DNA of 17,168 nt from the NCBI GenBank assembly GCA_039936115.1, contig JBDTIZ010000267.1:1-17168 (forward strand). The letters run 5' to 3'. Position numbers and translations under genes: made by a program. This DNA is from DATIJJ01 sp039936115. GTDB taxonomy: Bacteria > Pseudomonadota > Gammaproteobacteria > DSM-16500. The notes beneath the pieces were generated by a model that saw only the letters and a program-made list of their open reading frames with translations, ran no database searches and was not told where the DNA came from. This document shows positions 8,251 through 14,995 of this stretch, in pieces. Within the stretch, counting starts at the first letter, position 1. Each line of letters begins with the position of its first letter.

Positions 8251-9054
8251 TTAATTGATACAAAACCCCGACACTGATTTAGCAGGTCCTGTACTGATTG
8301 GTTGACGCGTTGTAGAAGTTGATTTTGGGGTTGGTGTCGTTACAGTTGTCGTAGTTGTTGAAACACCGCTCGAGCCGCCGCCTGCCGAAGGCTTGAAAGA
8401 AGCTGACGATACCCCTGGCTGACTACGGAAGACTGGAGCCGGTGTAGTGGTGATCGCGGGTTTTACATTAAGACCGCTAATTTCAGCATAAATTCGATTT
8501 CTGGCGGCATTTAACTCAATCTGCCCTGCTTTATTTGAGACTAAAATAGCACCGCGATCAAGTTTTACGGATAGACCACGTGAGGATCCATAAAAAATAG
8601 AATAATCTGTTCCACGCACACCGATTGTCGCAACGGGTGTATGGACTTCATAAGCATCCGGATTGGCCTTGGTAATAAAACCAGTAATCGTTCTAAAACC
8701 ACCTTTCGCTACGGTTGCGACATATTTATTATCCTGGCTTTGAGGGTTGGTATATTTGTATTGATCAATTCTAAATGTTGTATCCGAACGCAATGCGACC
8801 ACGCTACTGTCAGTAAAGACAATTTGACCGCTACCGCCGCTGCTCGTCTTAATCGTATCTGCTTCATAAATCGGCGATCGCCTTTGCAAAACGCGTGTTT
8901 GATTATCGGCAGAAACAGCCTGCACTGAACCGCTCACCCAGACCATTTGCCCAACCACTGCAGCGTCTGCTGCATAGCTCAACTGGCAAAATGCAAACAA
9001 GATCAGACCGAAAAAAACTAGAAAATTCAATCTTAAACGAGTTAATTGAGTCAT
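8251..9054 (-). CDS. Secreted FecR-domain protein
   Basis: A 267-residue exported protein with one FecR domain. A signal peptide occupies 1-28 (FLVFFGLILFAFCQLSYA, cut before ADAA). The FecR-like beta region runs from about 37 to 170, with VWVSGSVQAV, the DSSVVALRSDTTFRID stretch and the hallmark HTPVATIGVRGTDYSIFYG at 138-156. The last 60 residues are Ser/Thr/Pro/Gly-rich low complexity (STTTTTVTTPTPKSTSTT) and end in a Cys three residues from the terminus. It is not the inner-membrane sigma regulator FecR, because no N-terminal cytoplasmic domain or internal membrane helix is present. Stand-alone secreted FecR proteins often neighbour CHASE2 cyclases, as here. Function is unknown, and binding to a cell-surface partner is a guess. 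AAAGGG ten bases upstream supports the start. Confidence 0.88.
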   Translation of the reverse strand: MTQLTRLRLNFLVFFGLILFAFCQLSYAADAAVVGQMVWVSGSVQAVSADNQTRVLQRRSPIYEADTIKTSSGGSGQIVFTDSSVVALRSDTTFRIDQYKYTNPQSQDNKYVATVAKGGFRTITGFITKANPDAYEVHTPVATIGVRGTDYSIFYGSSRGLSVKLDRGAILVSNKAGQIELNAARNRIYAEISGLNVKPAITTTPAPVFRSQPGVSSASFKPSAGGGSSGVSTTTTTVTTPTPKSTSTTRQPISTGPAKSVSGFCIN

Positions 9055-9091
9055 AGCAGCTACACCCTTTGGTTAACTGATACATACTTAA

Positions 9092-9097
9092 ATTATA
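9092..9097 (-). promoter_or_regulatory. Candidate -10 box for the fecR-like gene
   Basis: TATAAT on the minus strand, about 37 bases upstream of the ATG. No good -35 lies at 16-18 bp; the nearest TTGCCC is 22 bp away. It is suggestive only. Confidence 0.35.
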
Positions 9098-9141
9098 ATC
9101 GATTTTTCATGAGTTTGCTGGGCAAAAAGACCTGTTACTCT

Positions 9142-9240
9142 CGCGAGGCGTAAAAAGCCCCTCCTCTCCCCAACCCTCTCCTCCCGCGCTTTTGGCGGAA
9201 GGAGAGGGTTGGGGAGAGGAGGGCTTTTCGCGCCTTCGCG
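9142..9240. repeat. 99-bp CT/GA-rich palindromic element
   Basis: A near-perfect inverted repeat. The left half (AAAAGCCCCTCCTCTCC..., from 9153) matches the reverse complement of the right half ending in GGAGGGCTTTT at 9227, with one extra C. Pairing continues outward through CGCGAGGCG and CGCCTTCGCG with minor mismatches. It lies in the divergent region between fecR-like and pyrE, so it is not placed as a normal terminator. Its centre, 9181-9214, recurs at 10710-10743 with two mismatches, so it is a mobile or dispersed family. Confidence 0.85.
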
Positions 9241-9264
9241 AACATGACAGAAAAAGATTCGAGC

Positions 9265-9293
9265 TTGGCAGATTCCAATTAACCTTTTATCAT
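9265..9293 (+). promoter_or_regulatory. Predicted sigma70 promoter of pyrE-pyrF
   Basis: TTGGCA (9265-9270) and TATCAT (9288-9293) are spaced by 17 bp, each five of six to consensus. Transcription would begin near 9300, giving a leader of about 30 bases before the pyrE ATG. It lies just outside the palindrome at 9142-9240. The short leader leaves no room for an attenuator of the enterobacterial pyrE kind. Confidence 0.55.
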
Positions 9294-9329
9294 GTGAACC
9301 ACCTTCAAACTTTTCAAACGAGTCTCCTC

Positions 9330-9926
9330 ATGACACACACGCAACTTATTCAAGCGCTTTACCGAATTGGTGCCGTCAAATTTGGCGAATTCACTTTAAA
9401 GAGCGGTCAGACATCAAAAATATATCTAGACTTGCGACAAATTATTTCTCATCCCGATATTTTAAGAGCCGTTGCTGATACGATTTGGCAAACGATTCAA
9501 ACGTGCAAATTTGATTTAATTTGCGGTGTTCCTTACACAGCATTGCCTATTGCCACTTGTATTTCATTGCAACATAACATTCCAATGATTATGCGTCGCA
9601 AAGAAAAAAAAGCCTATGGCACTAAACAACAAATTGAAGGTGCATTTAAATCCGGACAAACCTGCTTAATTATCGAAGATTTGATTACAACTGGCAGCAG
9701 CATCCTAGAAACCGCCGATGAACTTGAAGCAGTTGGATTGCGCGTCATTGACACGGCATTGTTAATTGATCGTCAGCAAGGCGGCAAAGCCAATTTGGAA
9801 AAACGCAATTTTCAAGTTCATGCGGCGTTTACGTTAAGCACCATTTTACAAACACTGCTTGATAGCCAGACGCTCACAAAAGAAGAGCATGCTATCATCG
9901 ATACATTAATCAACGAGTCAATTTAA
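9330..9926 (+). CDS. pyrE: Orotate phosphoribosyltransferase, eukaryotic UMP-synthase-like
   Basis: This 198-residue enzyme joins orotate to PRPP to give OMP, the fifth step of pyrimidine synthesis. The start MTHTQLIQAL is chosen because the family homology begins there. The open frame runs back to 9192 only through the palindromic repeat, and a good promoter lies between. Visible motifs are VKFGEFTLKSG (17-27), ICGVPYTALPIAT (64-76), the catalytic loop RRKEKKAYGTK (89-99) and the PRPP-binding loop LIIEDLITTGSS (113-124). The wording of these motifs (CGVPYTALP, RRKE.K.YGTK, DRQQGGK) is that of the N-terminal half of animal UMP synthase rather than E. coli PyrE. The stop overlaps the pyrF start by one base (TAATG), so the two are translationally coupled. 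The ribosome site is weak (GAG only). Confidence 0.95.
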   Translation: MTHTQLIQALYRIGAVKFGEFTLKSGQTSKIYLDLRQIISHPDILRAVADTIWQTIQTCKFDLICGVPYTALPIATCISLQHNIPMIMRRKEKKAYGTKQQIEGAFKSGQTCLIIEDLITTGSSILETADELEAVGLRVIDTALLIDRQQGGKANLEKRNFQVHAAFTLSTILQTLLDSQTLTKEEHAIIDTLINESI

Positions 9927-10696
9927 TGCGATACTCAGAAAGAGCGAATAGCTGTCGAAATGTGTTGGCAAAAAAATTATTGCGCTTAATGGATGACAAA
10001 AAATCAAATCTAGCGTTATCAGCCGATGTTACCACTAGCGAAAAGCTTTTATCCTTAGCAGATGAAATAGGCCCTGAAATTTGTGTGTTGAAAACGCATA
10101 TCGATATCATTGAAGATTTTACACCTGCGCTTACTAAACAATTAATTTCGCTTGCAAAGAAACACCAATTTATATTATTTGAAGATCGCAAGTTTGCTGA
10201 TATCGGCAATACAGTTAAATTACAATATCAAAAAGGTATTTATCACATTGCCGACTGGGCTGATCTGATCAATGCACACAGCTTGCCCGGCGATGGTATT
10301 GTAACGGGCTTATCTGAAGTTGGAATTCCAAAACAGCGCGGCTTGCTTTTGCTCGCAGAAATGAGTTCGGCGAATAATTTATTTTCAACTGACTACACAC
10401 AAAAAACATTGGCGATGGCTGAACAATTTCCTGATTTTGTCATTGGATTTATAGCGCAGCGAAAATTAGCGGATCGTCCCGATTGGATTTATTTAACGCC
10501 GGGTGTGCAATTTTCAGAAAAAAATGATGCGCATGGACAGCAATATATTACGCCGCAAAAAGCGATTGTTGAAAATAGCACGGATATTATTATTGTTGGG
10601 CGTGGAATTATTCAGGCGAATGATCCGGTGTCTGAAGCTAGAAAATATCGTGATGCAGCGTGGCTGGCTTATGAAAGTATATTGAGTGGAGAGTGA
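9926..10696 (+). CDS. pyrF: Orotidine 5'-phosphate decarboxylase, eukaryotic (URA3/UMPS) type
   Basis: This 256-residue enzyme decarboxylates OMP to UMP, the last step of de novo pyrimidine synthesis. The D-x-K-x-x-D catalytic motif is D87-R88-K89-F90-A91-D92 within FEDRKFADIGNT. Other active-site segments are LSADV (31-35), LKTHIDI (55-61), LTPGVQ (190-195), GQQY (204-207) and the phosphate-binding IIIVGRGI (221-228). The FEDRKFADIGNTVKLQY and WADLINAH stretches are typical of yeast URA3 and the C-terminal half of animal UMP synthase. The usual bacterial PyrF is shorter and different in this region. The first 12 residues correspond to the linker position of the fused enzyme. It starts on the last base of the pyrE stop and has almost no ribosome site of its own. 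Confidence 0.96.
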   Translation: MRYSERANSCRNVLAKKLLRLMDDKKSNLALSADVTTSEKLLSLADEIGPEICVLKTHIDIIEDFTPALTKQLISLAKKHQFILFEDRKFADIGNTVKLQYQKGIYHIADWADLINAHSLPGDGIVTGLSEVGIPKQRGLLLLAEMSSANNLFSTDYTQKTLAMAEQFPDFVIGFIAQRKLADRPDWIYLTPGVQFSEKNDAHGQQYITPQKAIVENSTDIIIVGRGIIQANDPVSEARKYRDAAWLAYESILSGE

Positions 10697-10698
10697 TT

Positions 10699-10747
10699 CT
10701 AACCCTCCTCTCCCGCGCTTTTCGTGGAAGGAGAGGGTTGGGGTTAA
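10699..10747. repeat. Relict copy of the CT/GA-rich palindrome
   Basis: The stretch 10710-10743 matches 9181-9214 over 34 bp with two mismatches (CTCCCGCGCTTTT, then GGAAGGAGAGGGTTGGGG). The left arm is shortened, and TAACCC at the left faces GGGGTTA at the right. It sits between pyrF and the convergent SseB-like gene and could form a hairpin ending both transcripts. Confidence 0.75.
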
Positions 10748-10751
10748 AAAA

Positions 10752-11159
10752 TCAAGGCTCTTTCAACTGATCAATCCGCGCCACAATTTTTTTCAAATGT
10801 TTTATTTCATCCGGCGAAAATTCTTTATAAATTTCTGCACCTAAATTTAAAATCAAAAAAACCTCATTATTAATTCCAGCAACCAAATCCTTACCCGACA
10901 ATTCTACGTAATCAATTTCTGAAAACTGATCACCCGCCCACTCAGTCAATCGCGCTATCGTATCAAATACCAACATAAAATATTTTTCATCGATATGTGC
11001 ATACAAAGGAGAAAATGCTTCCTCCGAATCAATGGGTTTGCCTTTTTTAACCGGTAGAAATAATGTCGCACGCAACAGTGTTAAATAAACTTTATTCACA
11101 TCTTCTATCTTGCCCTGACTTGTATAAGCCGCAGCAATCACTTGATCTAATTCGGTCAT
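10752..11159 (-). CDS. SseB-like small cytoplasmic protein
   Basis: This 135-residue protein resembles the SseB N-terminal domain family. It shows the pattern RATLFLPVKKG (about 29-39), FSPLYAHIDEKYFMLVFDTIARLTEWA (about 49-75), SGKDLVAGI, EVFLILNLG, and the closing EFSPDEIKHLK. That series of a strand, a residue-rich DTIARLTEWA helix and a final (E/D)FSPDEI turn is typical of the family. No signal peptide or membrane segment is present. ATG at 11159 is chosen because GGGAAGAG lies just before it; the longer frame needs a TTG at 11216 with no ribosome site. Members are linked to serine sensitivity in E. coli and to secretion loci elsewhere, but the biochemical role is unknown. It is divergent from pckA. 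Confidence 0.65.
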   Translation of the reverse strand: MTELDQVIAAAYTSQGKIEDVNKVYLTLLRATLFLPVKKGKPIDSEEAFSPLYAHIDEKYFMLVFDTIARLTEWAGDQFSEIDYVELSGKDLVAGINNEVFLILNLGAEIYKEFSPDEIKHLKKIVARIDQLKEP

Positions 11160-11258
11160 TTTCTCTTCCCACAACGCTAAAGCGCTCCATTTTCCTATCG
11201 CCCACAAAATAGTCAAGTAGAATTACTAGGATCCATAGTCTAATCTGCTATCTTTAGG

Positions 11259-11264
11259 TACAAT
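11259..11264 (+). promoter_or_regulatory. Candidate -10 box for pckA
   Basis: TACAAT, 44 bases before the pckA ATG, with a poor -35 (TAGTCT, 11236-11241) at 17 bp. The region 11160-11308 also serves the divergent SseB-like gene. Weak evidence. Confidence 0.35.
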
Positions 11265-11308
11265 ACCGATTCTTTAGATCGAGGCTTCAAAATAGTTAGG
11301 AGTACAAG

Positions 11309-12883
11309 ATGATGACGCAACTTGATAAAACAACTACTCAGCATAAAATTTATACCAATTTATCAGCCTCCGAATTAGTCAAGATGACGCTTGCAAACAA
11401 AGAAGGCGAATTAGCGTCAAACCAAGCATTAAATGTTACCACCGGCAAACGTACCGGCCGCTCCCCCAAAGATCGTTTTATTGTTCAAGATAACCTAACT
11501 GCTCAAGCTGTTGACTGGAATACAATCAACCAACCGATTAGCCCAGATAAATTTGATGCCTTATGGCAACGTGCAGAAGAATATCTCGCGCAACAACCTT
11601 GCTCATTTGTATCTTATCTACAAGTAGGCGCTGAAAAAAAATATACGCTCACAGTCAAAGTCAACACTGAACTCGCATGGCATACTCTTTTCACTCATGA
11701 TCTTTTTATTCGACCTAAACAGTCCATTACCGCAGATCAAGCTGATCAGTGGACAATTTTATGTGTACCTAATTTTAAAACCGATCCTGCACGTGATGGC
11801 GTCAACAGTGATGCTGCGGTCATTTTAAATTTTTCTGAACGACGTATTTTAATTTGCGGCACACACTACGCAGGTGAAATGAAAAAAGGCATGTTTTCGG
11901 TTTTAAACTTTTTATTACCCGAACATGAAGTTTTGCCTATGCACTGTGCTGCTAATGTCGGCAAAGATGGCAACAGCGCTTTATTTTTTGGATTATCTGG
12001 TACCGGCAAAACAACTCTTTCTGCGGATCCGGAACGTTATTTAATTGGCGATGATGAACATGGCTGGAGCGCTGACGGTGTATTTAATTTTGAAGGCGGC
12101 TGCTACGCAAAATGTATCGATTTATCTCGCGAGCGCGAACCCGTAATCTGGGATGCCATCCGTCACACTGCCATTATGGAAAACGTAGTACTCGATCCTA
12201 CCACCAAAGTTCCAAATTATGCTGACGCCAGTCTCACTGAAAATACTCGCGCAGCTTACCCACGCGAACATATTCCGTTGCGCGTTGAAGAAAACAAAGC
12301 GGGCTTACCCACTGCGGTCATATTTTTAACCTGTGATTTATATGGCGTCTTACCGCCCGTTGCACGTCTTAGTAAAGAACAAGCCGCATATTATTTTTTA
12401 AGTGGTTATACCGCGTTAGTCGGTAGCACTGAAGTCGGCAGCAGTTCCGGCATTAAGCAGACATTTAGCACGTGTTTTGGCGCACCGTTTTTCCCACGAC
12501 CTGCGGGTGTTTATGCCAATTTGTTAATGAAACGTTTAGACCATTGTGATGCGGAAGTCTATTTAGTTAACACTGGCTGGTCAGGCGGCTCTTATACCAG
12601 TGGCGGAAAACGCTTCTCCATTCCAGTAACACGAAGCGTTGTACGCGCCATTGTCGATGGACAATTACGTAATGCGCAATATGAAACATTGCCTGGTTTC
12701 AAATTAGCAGTGCCGACAGAAGTTCCGGGAGTTGACAGTCATGTCTTAAATCCTCGTAATGCTTGGGCTGATAAAGATGCACATGATAAATTTTCTAAAG
12801 AATTGATGAAAAACTTTATTGATAACTTCAAAAAATTTAATGTGAGTGATGATATACGAAGTGCTGGGCCGGAATTGATTTAA
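11309..12883 (+). CDS. pckA: Phosphoenolpyruvate carboxykinase (ATP)
   Basis: This 524-residue cytoplasmic enzyme converts oxaloacetate and ATP to phosphoenolpyruvate, ADP and CO2, the first step of gluconeogenesis from TCA intermediates. The substrate-binding TGKRTGRSPKDRF lies near residues 45-57. The kinase-1a P-loop is GLSGTGKTT at 228-236. The metal site LIGDDEHGW is at 245-253, followed by FNFEGGCYAK. NTGWSGGSYTSGGKR is near the C-terminal third. The P-loop form GLSGTGKTTLS and overall length mark the ATP-dependent bacterial class, not the GTP class. A strong AGGAG at 11299-11303 precedes the ATG, and a second ATG follows immediately. It is transcribed alone, divergent from the SseB-like gene, and is followed by a repeat cluster. 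Confidence 0.97.
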   Translation: MMTQLDKTTTQHKIYTNLSASELVKMTLANKEGELASNQALNVTTGKRTGRSPKDRFIVQDNLTAQAVDWNTINQPISPDKFDALWQRAEEYLAQQPCSFVSYLQVGAEKKYTLTVKVNTELAWHTLFTHDLFIRPKQSITADQADQWTILCVPNFKTDPARDGVNSDAAVILNFSERRILICGTHYAGEMKKGMFSVLNFLLPEHEVLPMHCAANVGKDGNSALFFGLSGTGKTTLSADPERYLIGDDEHGWSADGVFNFEGGCYAKCIDLSREREPVIWDAIRHTAIMENVVLDPTTKVPNYADASLTENTRAAYPREHIPLRVEENKAGLPTAVIFLTCDLYGVLPPVARLSKEQAAYYFLSGYTALVGSTEVGSSSGIKQTFSTCFGAPFFPRPAGVYANLLMKRLDHCDAEVYLVNTGWSGGSYTSGGKRFSIPVTRSVVRAIVDGQLRNAQYETLPGFKLAVPTEVPGVDSHVLNPRNAWADKDAHDKFSKELMKNFIDNFKKFNVSDDIRSAGPELI

Positions 12884-12901
12884 TTCTTGCGGCAAAACTA
12901 C

Positions 12902-12956
12902 AGTGTCACTTGCCACTGTCACCTCGCACTTGCCACTGTCACCTCGCACTTGCCCC
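12902..12956 (+). repeat. Tandem partial copies of a MITE end (GTCACCTCGCACTTGCCACT units)
   Basis: A 20-bp unit repeats directly at 12918-12937 and 12938-12956 (the second copy one base short), with a degenerate partial copy at 12904-12917. The unit resembles the outer end of the adjacent inverted repeat (GTCACCCCGCACTTG). This suggests repeated slippage or partial duplication of the element's left end. There are no unique spacers, so it is not a CRISPR. Confidence 0.75.
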
Positions 12957-13067
12957 GTCACCCCGCACTTGTTGCGGGGTCCGGGCTTTAAATAAAAAAA
13001 AATACATTTTATTTTTAATGACTTTTTTATGCTTTTATTCCAAACCCCGCAACAAGTGCGGGGTGAC
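12957..13067. mobile_element. MITE-like element, copy 1
   Basis: A 111-bp element with perfect 24-bp terminal inverted repeats, 12957-12980 and 13044-13067 (outer end GTCACCCCGCACTTGTTGCG). An AT-rich non-coding core carries ATACATTTTATT and AATGACTTTTTTATG. The copy at 17050-17162 matches it with about five substitutions and two one-base gaps. No transposase is in the window. Its right end abuts AAAGG (13068-13072), which serves as the probable ribosome site of yggS. Confidence 0.88.
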
Positions 13068-13083
13068 AAAGGCCGTATTTTAA

Positions 13084-13767
13084 ATGACCGACACCTCAAA
13101 CAATCTGCGCAACATAAAAAATCAAATTCACGAATTTGAAAAACGTTATCATCGCGAACCCGATTCTGTTTTATTATTAGCCGCCAGCAAAACTCAATCC
13201 GTTGAAAAAATCCAACAAGCTATTTGCGTAGGTCAAACTCATTTTGGTGAAAATTATTTACAAGAAGCCCTAGAAAAAATCACCGCACTTGCAACGCATC
13301 ATTTAACTTGGCATTTCATCGGCCCCATCCAAAGTAACAAAACAAAAAAAATCGCTGAGCATTTTTCCTGGGTGCAAACTGTCGCCGATGAAAAAATTGC
13401 TCAGCGTTTGAATGACCAACGTCCTGAACATTTACCGCCATTAAATATTTGCTTGCAAGTCAATGTCAGTGGGGAAAAAACGAAATCGGGCATTCATCCT
13501 GAACAGCTTTTACCGCTTGCTAAATTTTGTTCAAGCCTGCCTCGTCTAAGACTTCGTGGTTTGATGACCCTGCCAGAACCCAAGCCATCGCTCGAGGAAC
13601 AACGTGTTCAACTGCAAAAATTACATTTACTTTTCAATGAATTAAATGCGGGTGGATTCAAATTAGACACGTTATCAATGGGAATGTCAGATGATTTAGA
13701 AGCTGCTATTGCAGAAGGTTCAACTCTCGTCAGAATAGGTACCGCGCTCTTTGGCGTGCGTATTTGA
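13084..13767 (+). CDS. yggS: YggS-family pyridoxal phosphate homeostasis protein
   Basis: This 227-residue PLP-binding protein of the alanine racemase N-terminal fold (YggS/PROSC/YBL036C) buffers free pyridoxal phosphate and affects amino-acid balance. Lys36 in LLAASKT is the PLP Schiff-base lysine. FGENYLQEA (about 55-63), WHFIGPIQSNKTK (about 78-90), LRGLMTLPEP and the phosphate-binding LSMGMSDDLEAAI with STLVRIGTALFG complete the family pattern at normal length. The start ATG lies 11 bases after AAAGG. The gene belongs to the yggS-proC-yggT-rdgB neighbourhood of gammaproteobacteria, here interrupted by a secreted protein gene. Its whole upstream region is repeat DNA, so its promoter is not obvious. 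Confidence 0.95.
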   Translation: MTDTSNNLRNIKNQIHEFEKRYHREPDSVLLLAASKTQSVEKIQQAICVGQTHFGENYLQEALEKITALATHHLTWHFIGPIQSNKTKKIAEHFSWVQTVADEKIAQRLNDQRPEHLPPLNICLQVNVSGEKTKSGIHPEQLLPLAKFCSSLPRLRLRGLMTLPEPKPSLEEQRVQLQKLHLLFNELNAGGFKLDTLSMGMSDDLEAAIAEGSTLVRIGTALFGVRI

Positions 13768-13864
13768 TCTAGTATACCACGCCCCCTCCGATTTTTTTTA
13801 AGTTACAATTAAACTAAACAAGAACAGAAATTTGGATGTGAACCTTTTATTGCGAGGTACCGTC

Positions 13865-14764
13865 ATGAAGAAAAACAATTACAATTACGTAAAGTTCGGG
13901 CTCACGGTTTGGTTATCTCTTCTATTAGCAGTACTTGTTAGCCCAGCAAGCGCTGCTCTCACTAAGGGAATTTATTTAACGCAAGAGACGTTGGAAGATA
14001 CGACTTATTTAAAATATCTTATTAAACACGCCAAAGCCTCCGGCATTAATACGTTTATTATTGATATGGAGATACCGTCCAAACGCTATCAACAAAATAT
14101 TGCCTTGGTAAAAGAAAATGATATCAAGTATGTCGCACGAATTACCGTGTTTCCTGGCGGTGGCACGCCAAGTCAAATTGATTCTATGGCGCATCGAGAG
14201 AAAAAATATAATCTCATCAAAGCGGCCCTGGGTTACGGCGCAAATGAAATCCAGCTTGATTATATTCGCTACAATACGAAACAACCTGCTTCATCTCAGC
14301 ACGCCGTTAATATTAATAAAATCATTCAATGGTACAAAGACCGCTTAGTTGCTCAAAAAATTCCATTGCAAGTGGATATCTTTGGTATTGCCAGCTTCGG
14401 TGAGGAAAAACATATTGGACATAACATTAAACTGTTTTCAAGCACCGTCGATGCCATTTGCCCAATGGTATATCCTTCACACTACAGTCCTTTCCCAAAA
14501 CATTTCGCAACGCCTTACCAAACAGTTTATGACTCGTTAGTTGCGATTCAAGATCAATTCGATGATGAAATGCCGGTAAAACTTTATCCTTATATTGAAT
14601 TATCGAATTATCATTATCCATTGTCACATGAGAAAAAAGTTAAATATATCTATGCACAAATCCAGGCTGTACAAGATGCGGGCGCTGATGGCTGGTATGC
14701 CTGGAGCCCAAATAATTATTACGACACTTTATTCAACGTATTAGAAACACATTCTGTTAAGTAA
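13865..14764 (+). CDS. Secreted DUF4015 putative glycoside-hydrolase-like protein
   Basis: A 299-residue exported TIM-barrel-like protein of the DUF4015 (COG1306) family, predicted to act on a cell-envelope or external glycan; no activity is shown for this protein. The ATG at 13865 is chosen over an upstream TTG (13832) because GAGG at 13853-13856 and a classic signal peptide follow (LTVWLSLLLAVLVSPASA, cut at about residue 30). Family motifs are KGIYLTQETL (34-43), the strand NTFIIDMEI with D68, ARITVF (91-96), GANEIQLDYIRYN (125-137, D132), VDIFGIASFG (170-179), CPMVYPSHYSPF (199-210) and GWYAWSPNNYY (276-286). The conserved acidic residues of the barrel are retained. It sits inside the yggS-proC-yggT-rdgB cluster and looks like an insertion there. 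Confidence 0.85.
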   Translation: MKKNNYNYVKFGLTVWLSLLLAVLVSPASAALTKGIYLTQETLEDTTYLKYLIKHAKASGINTFIIDMEIPSKRYQQNIALVKENDIKYVARITVFPGGGTPSQIDSMAHREKKYNLIKAALGYGANEIQLDYIRYNTKQPASSQHAVNINKIIQWYKDRLVAQKIPLQVDIFGIASFGEEKHIGHNIKLFSSTVDAICPMVYPSHYSPFPKHFATPYQTVYDSLVAIQDQFDDEMPVKLYPYIELSNYHYPLSHEKKVKYIYAQIQAVQDAGADGWYAWSPNNYYDTLFNVLETHSVK

Positions 14765-14771
14765 AATTCAA

Positions 14772-14794
14772 AGGGGCGCTTGTTTCGCGCCCCT
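14772..14794 (+). terminator. Hairpin downstream of the DUF4015 gene
   Basis: AGGGGCGC (14772-14779) pairs with GCGCCCCT (14787-14794) around a seven-base loop, starting seven bases after the stop. The following CTTACC is not a T-run, so it is a weak intrinsic terminator at best. A T-run occurs only at 14814-14820. Confidence 0.45.
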
Positions 14795-14861
14795 CTTACC
14801 CGGTTCGGAATAATTTTTTTATGTTATGATACCGCCACTTCATTGCTGTCATGTATGTAAT

Positions 14862-14966
14862 GGCTTTTGTAGGGGCGAACCTATGTGTTCGCCCTTCTGA
14901 TCGAAGAGACGGCATTTGCTTATGACGGCCGCAGGGCGAACACATAGGTTCGCCCCTACAAAAGCC
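14862..14966. repeat. Perfect 34-bp inverted repeat upstream of proC
   Basis: The arms 14862-14895 and 14933-14966 are exact reverse complements (outer end GGCTTTTGTAGGGGCGAACC), with a 37-bp spacer. The TAGGGGCGAAC...GTTCGCCC motif is of a dispersed kind seen in many bacterial genomes. It lies 29 bp before the proC start codon, so any transcript crossing from upstream would fold into a very stable stem. Confidence 0.9.
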
Positions 14967-14995
14967 GGTAAATACCAGAATTCTTAAGGATCAAT

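Noticed and set aside
9192..9329. N-terminal extension of PyrE by 46 residues
   Set aside because: The extra codons read through the palindromic repeat, have no family similarity, and precede a good promoter at 9265-9293. The ATG at 9330 matches the family start.
11160..11216. Longer start of the SseB-like protein
   Set aside because: It needs a TTG start without a ribosome site, whereas ATG 11159 follows GGGAAGAG.
12902..13067. Possible CRISPR array
   Set aside because: The repeated 20-bp units are directly adjacent with no unique spacers, and the larger inverted repeat is a MITE-like element also found at 17044-17168.
14118..14540. Overlapping plus-strand short frames inside the DUF4015 gene
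   Set aside because: They are out of frame with a complete, motif-rich gene and lack ribosome sites.
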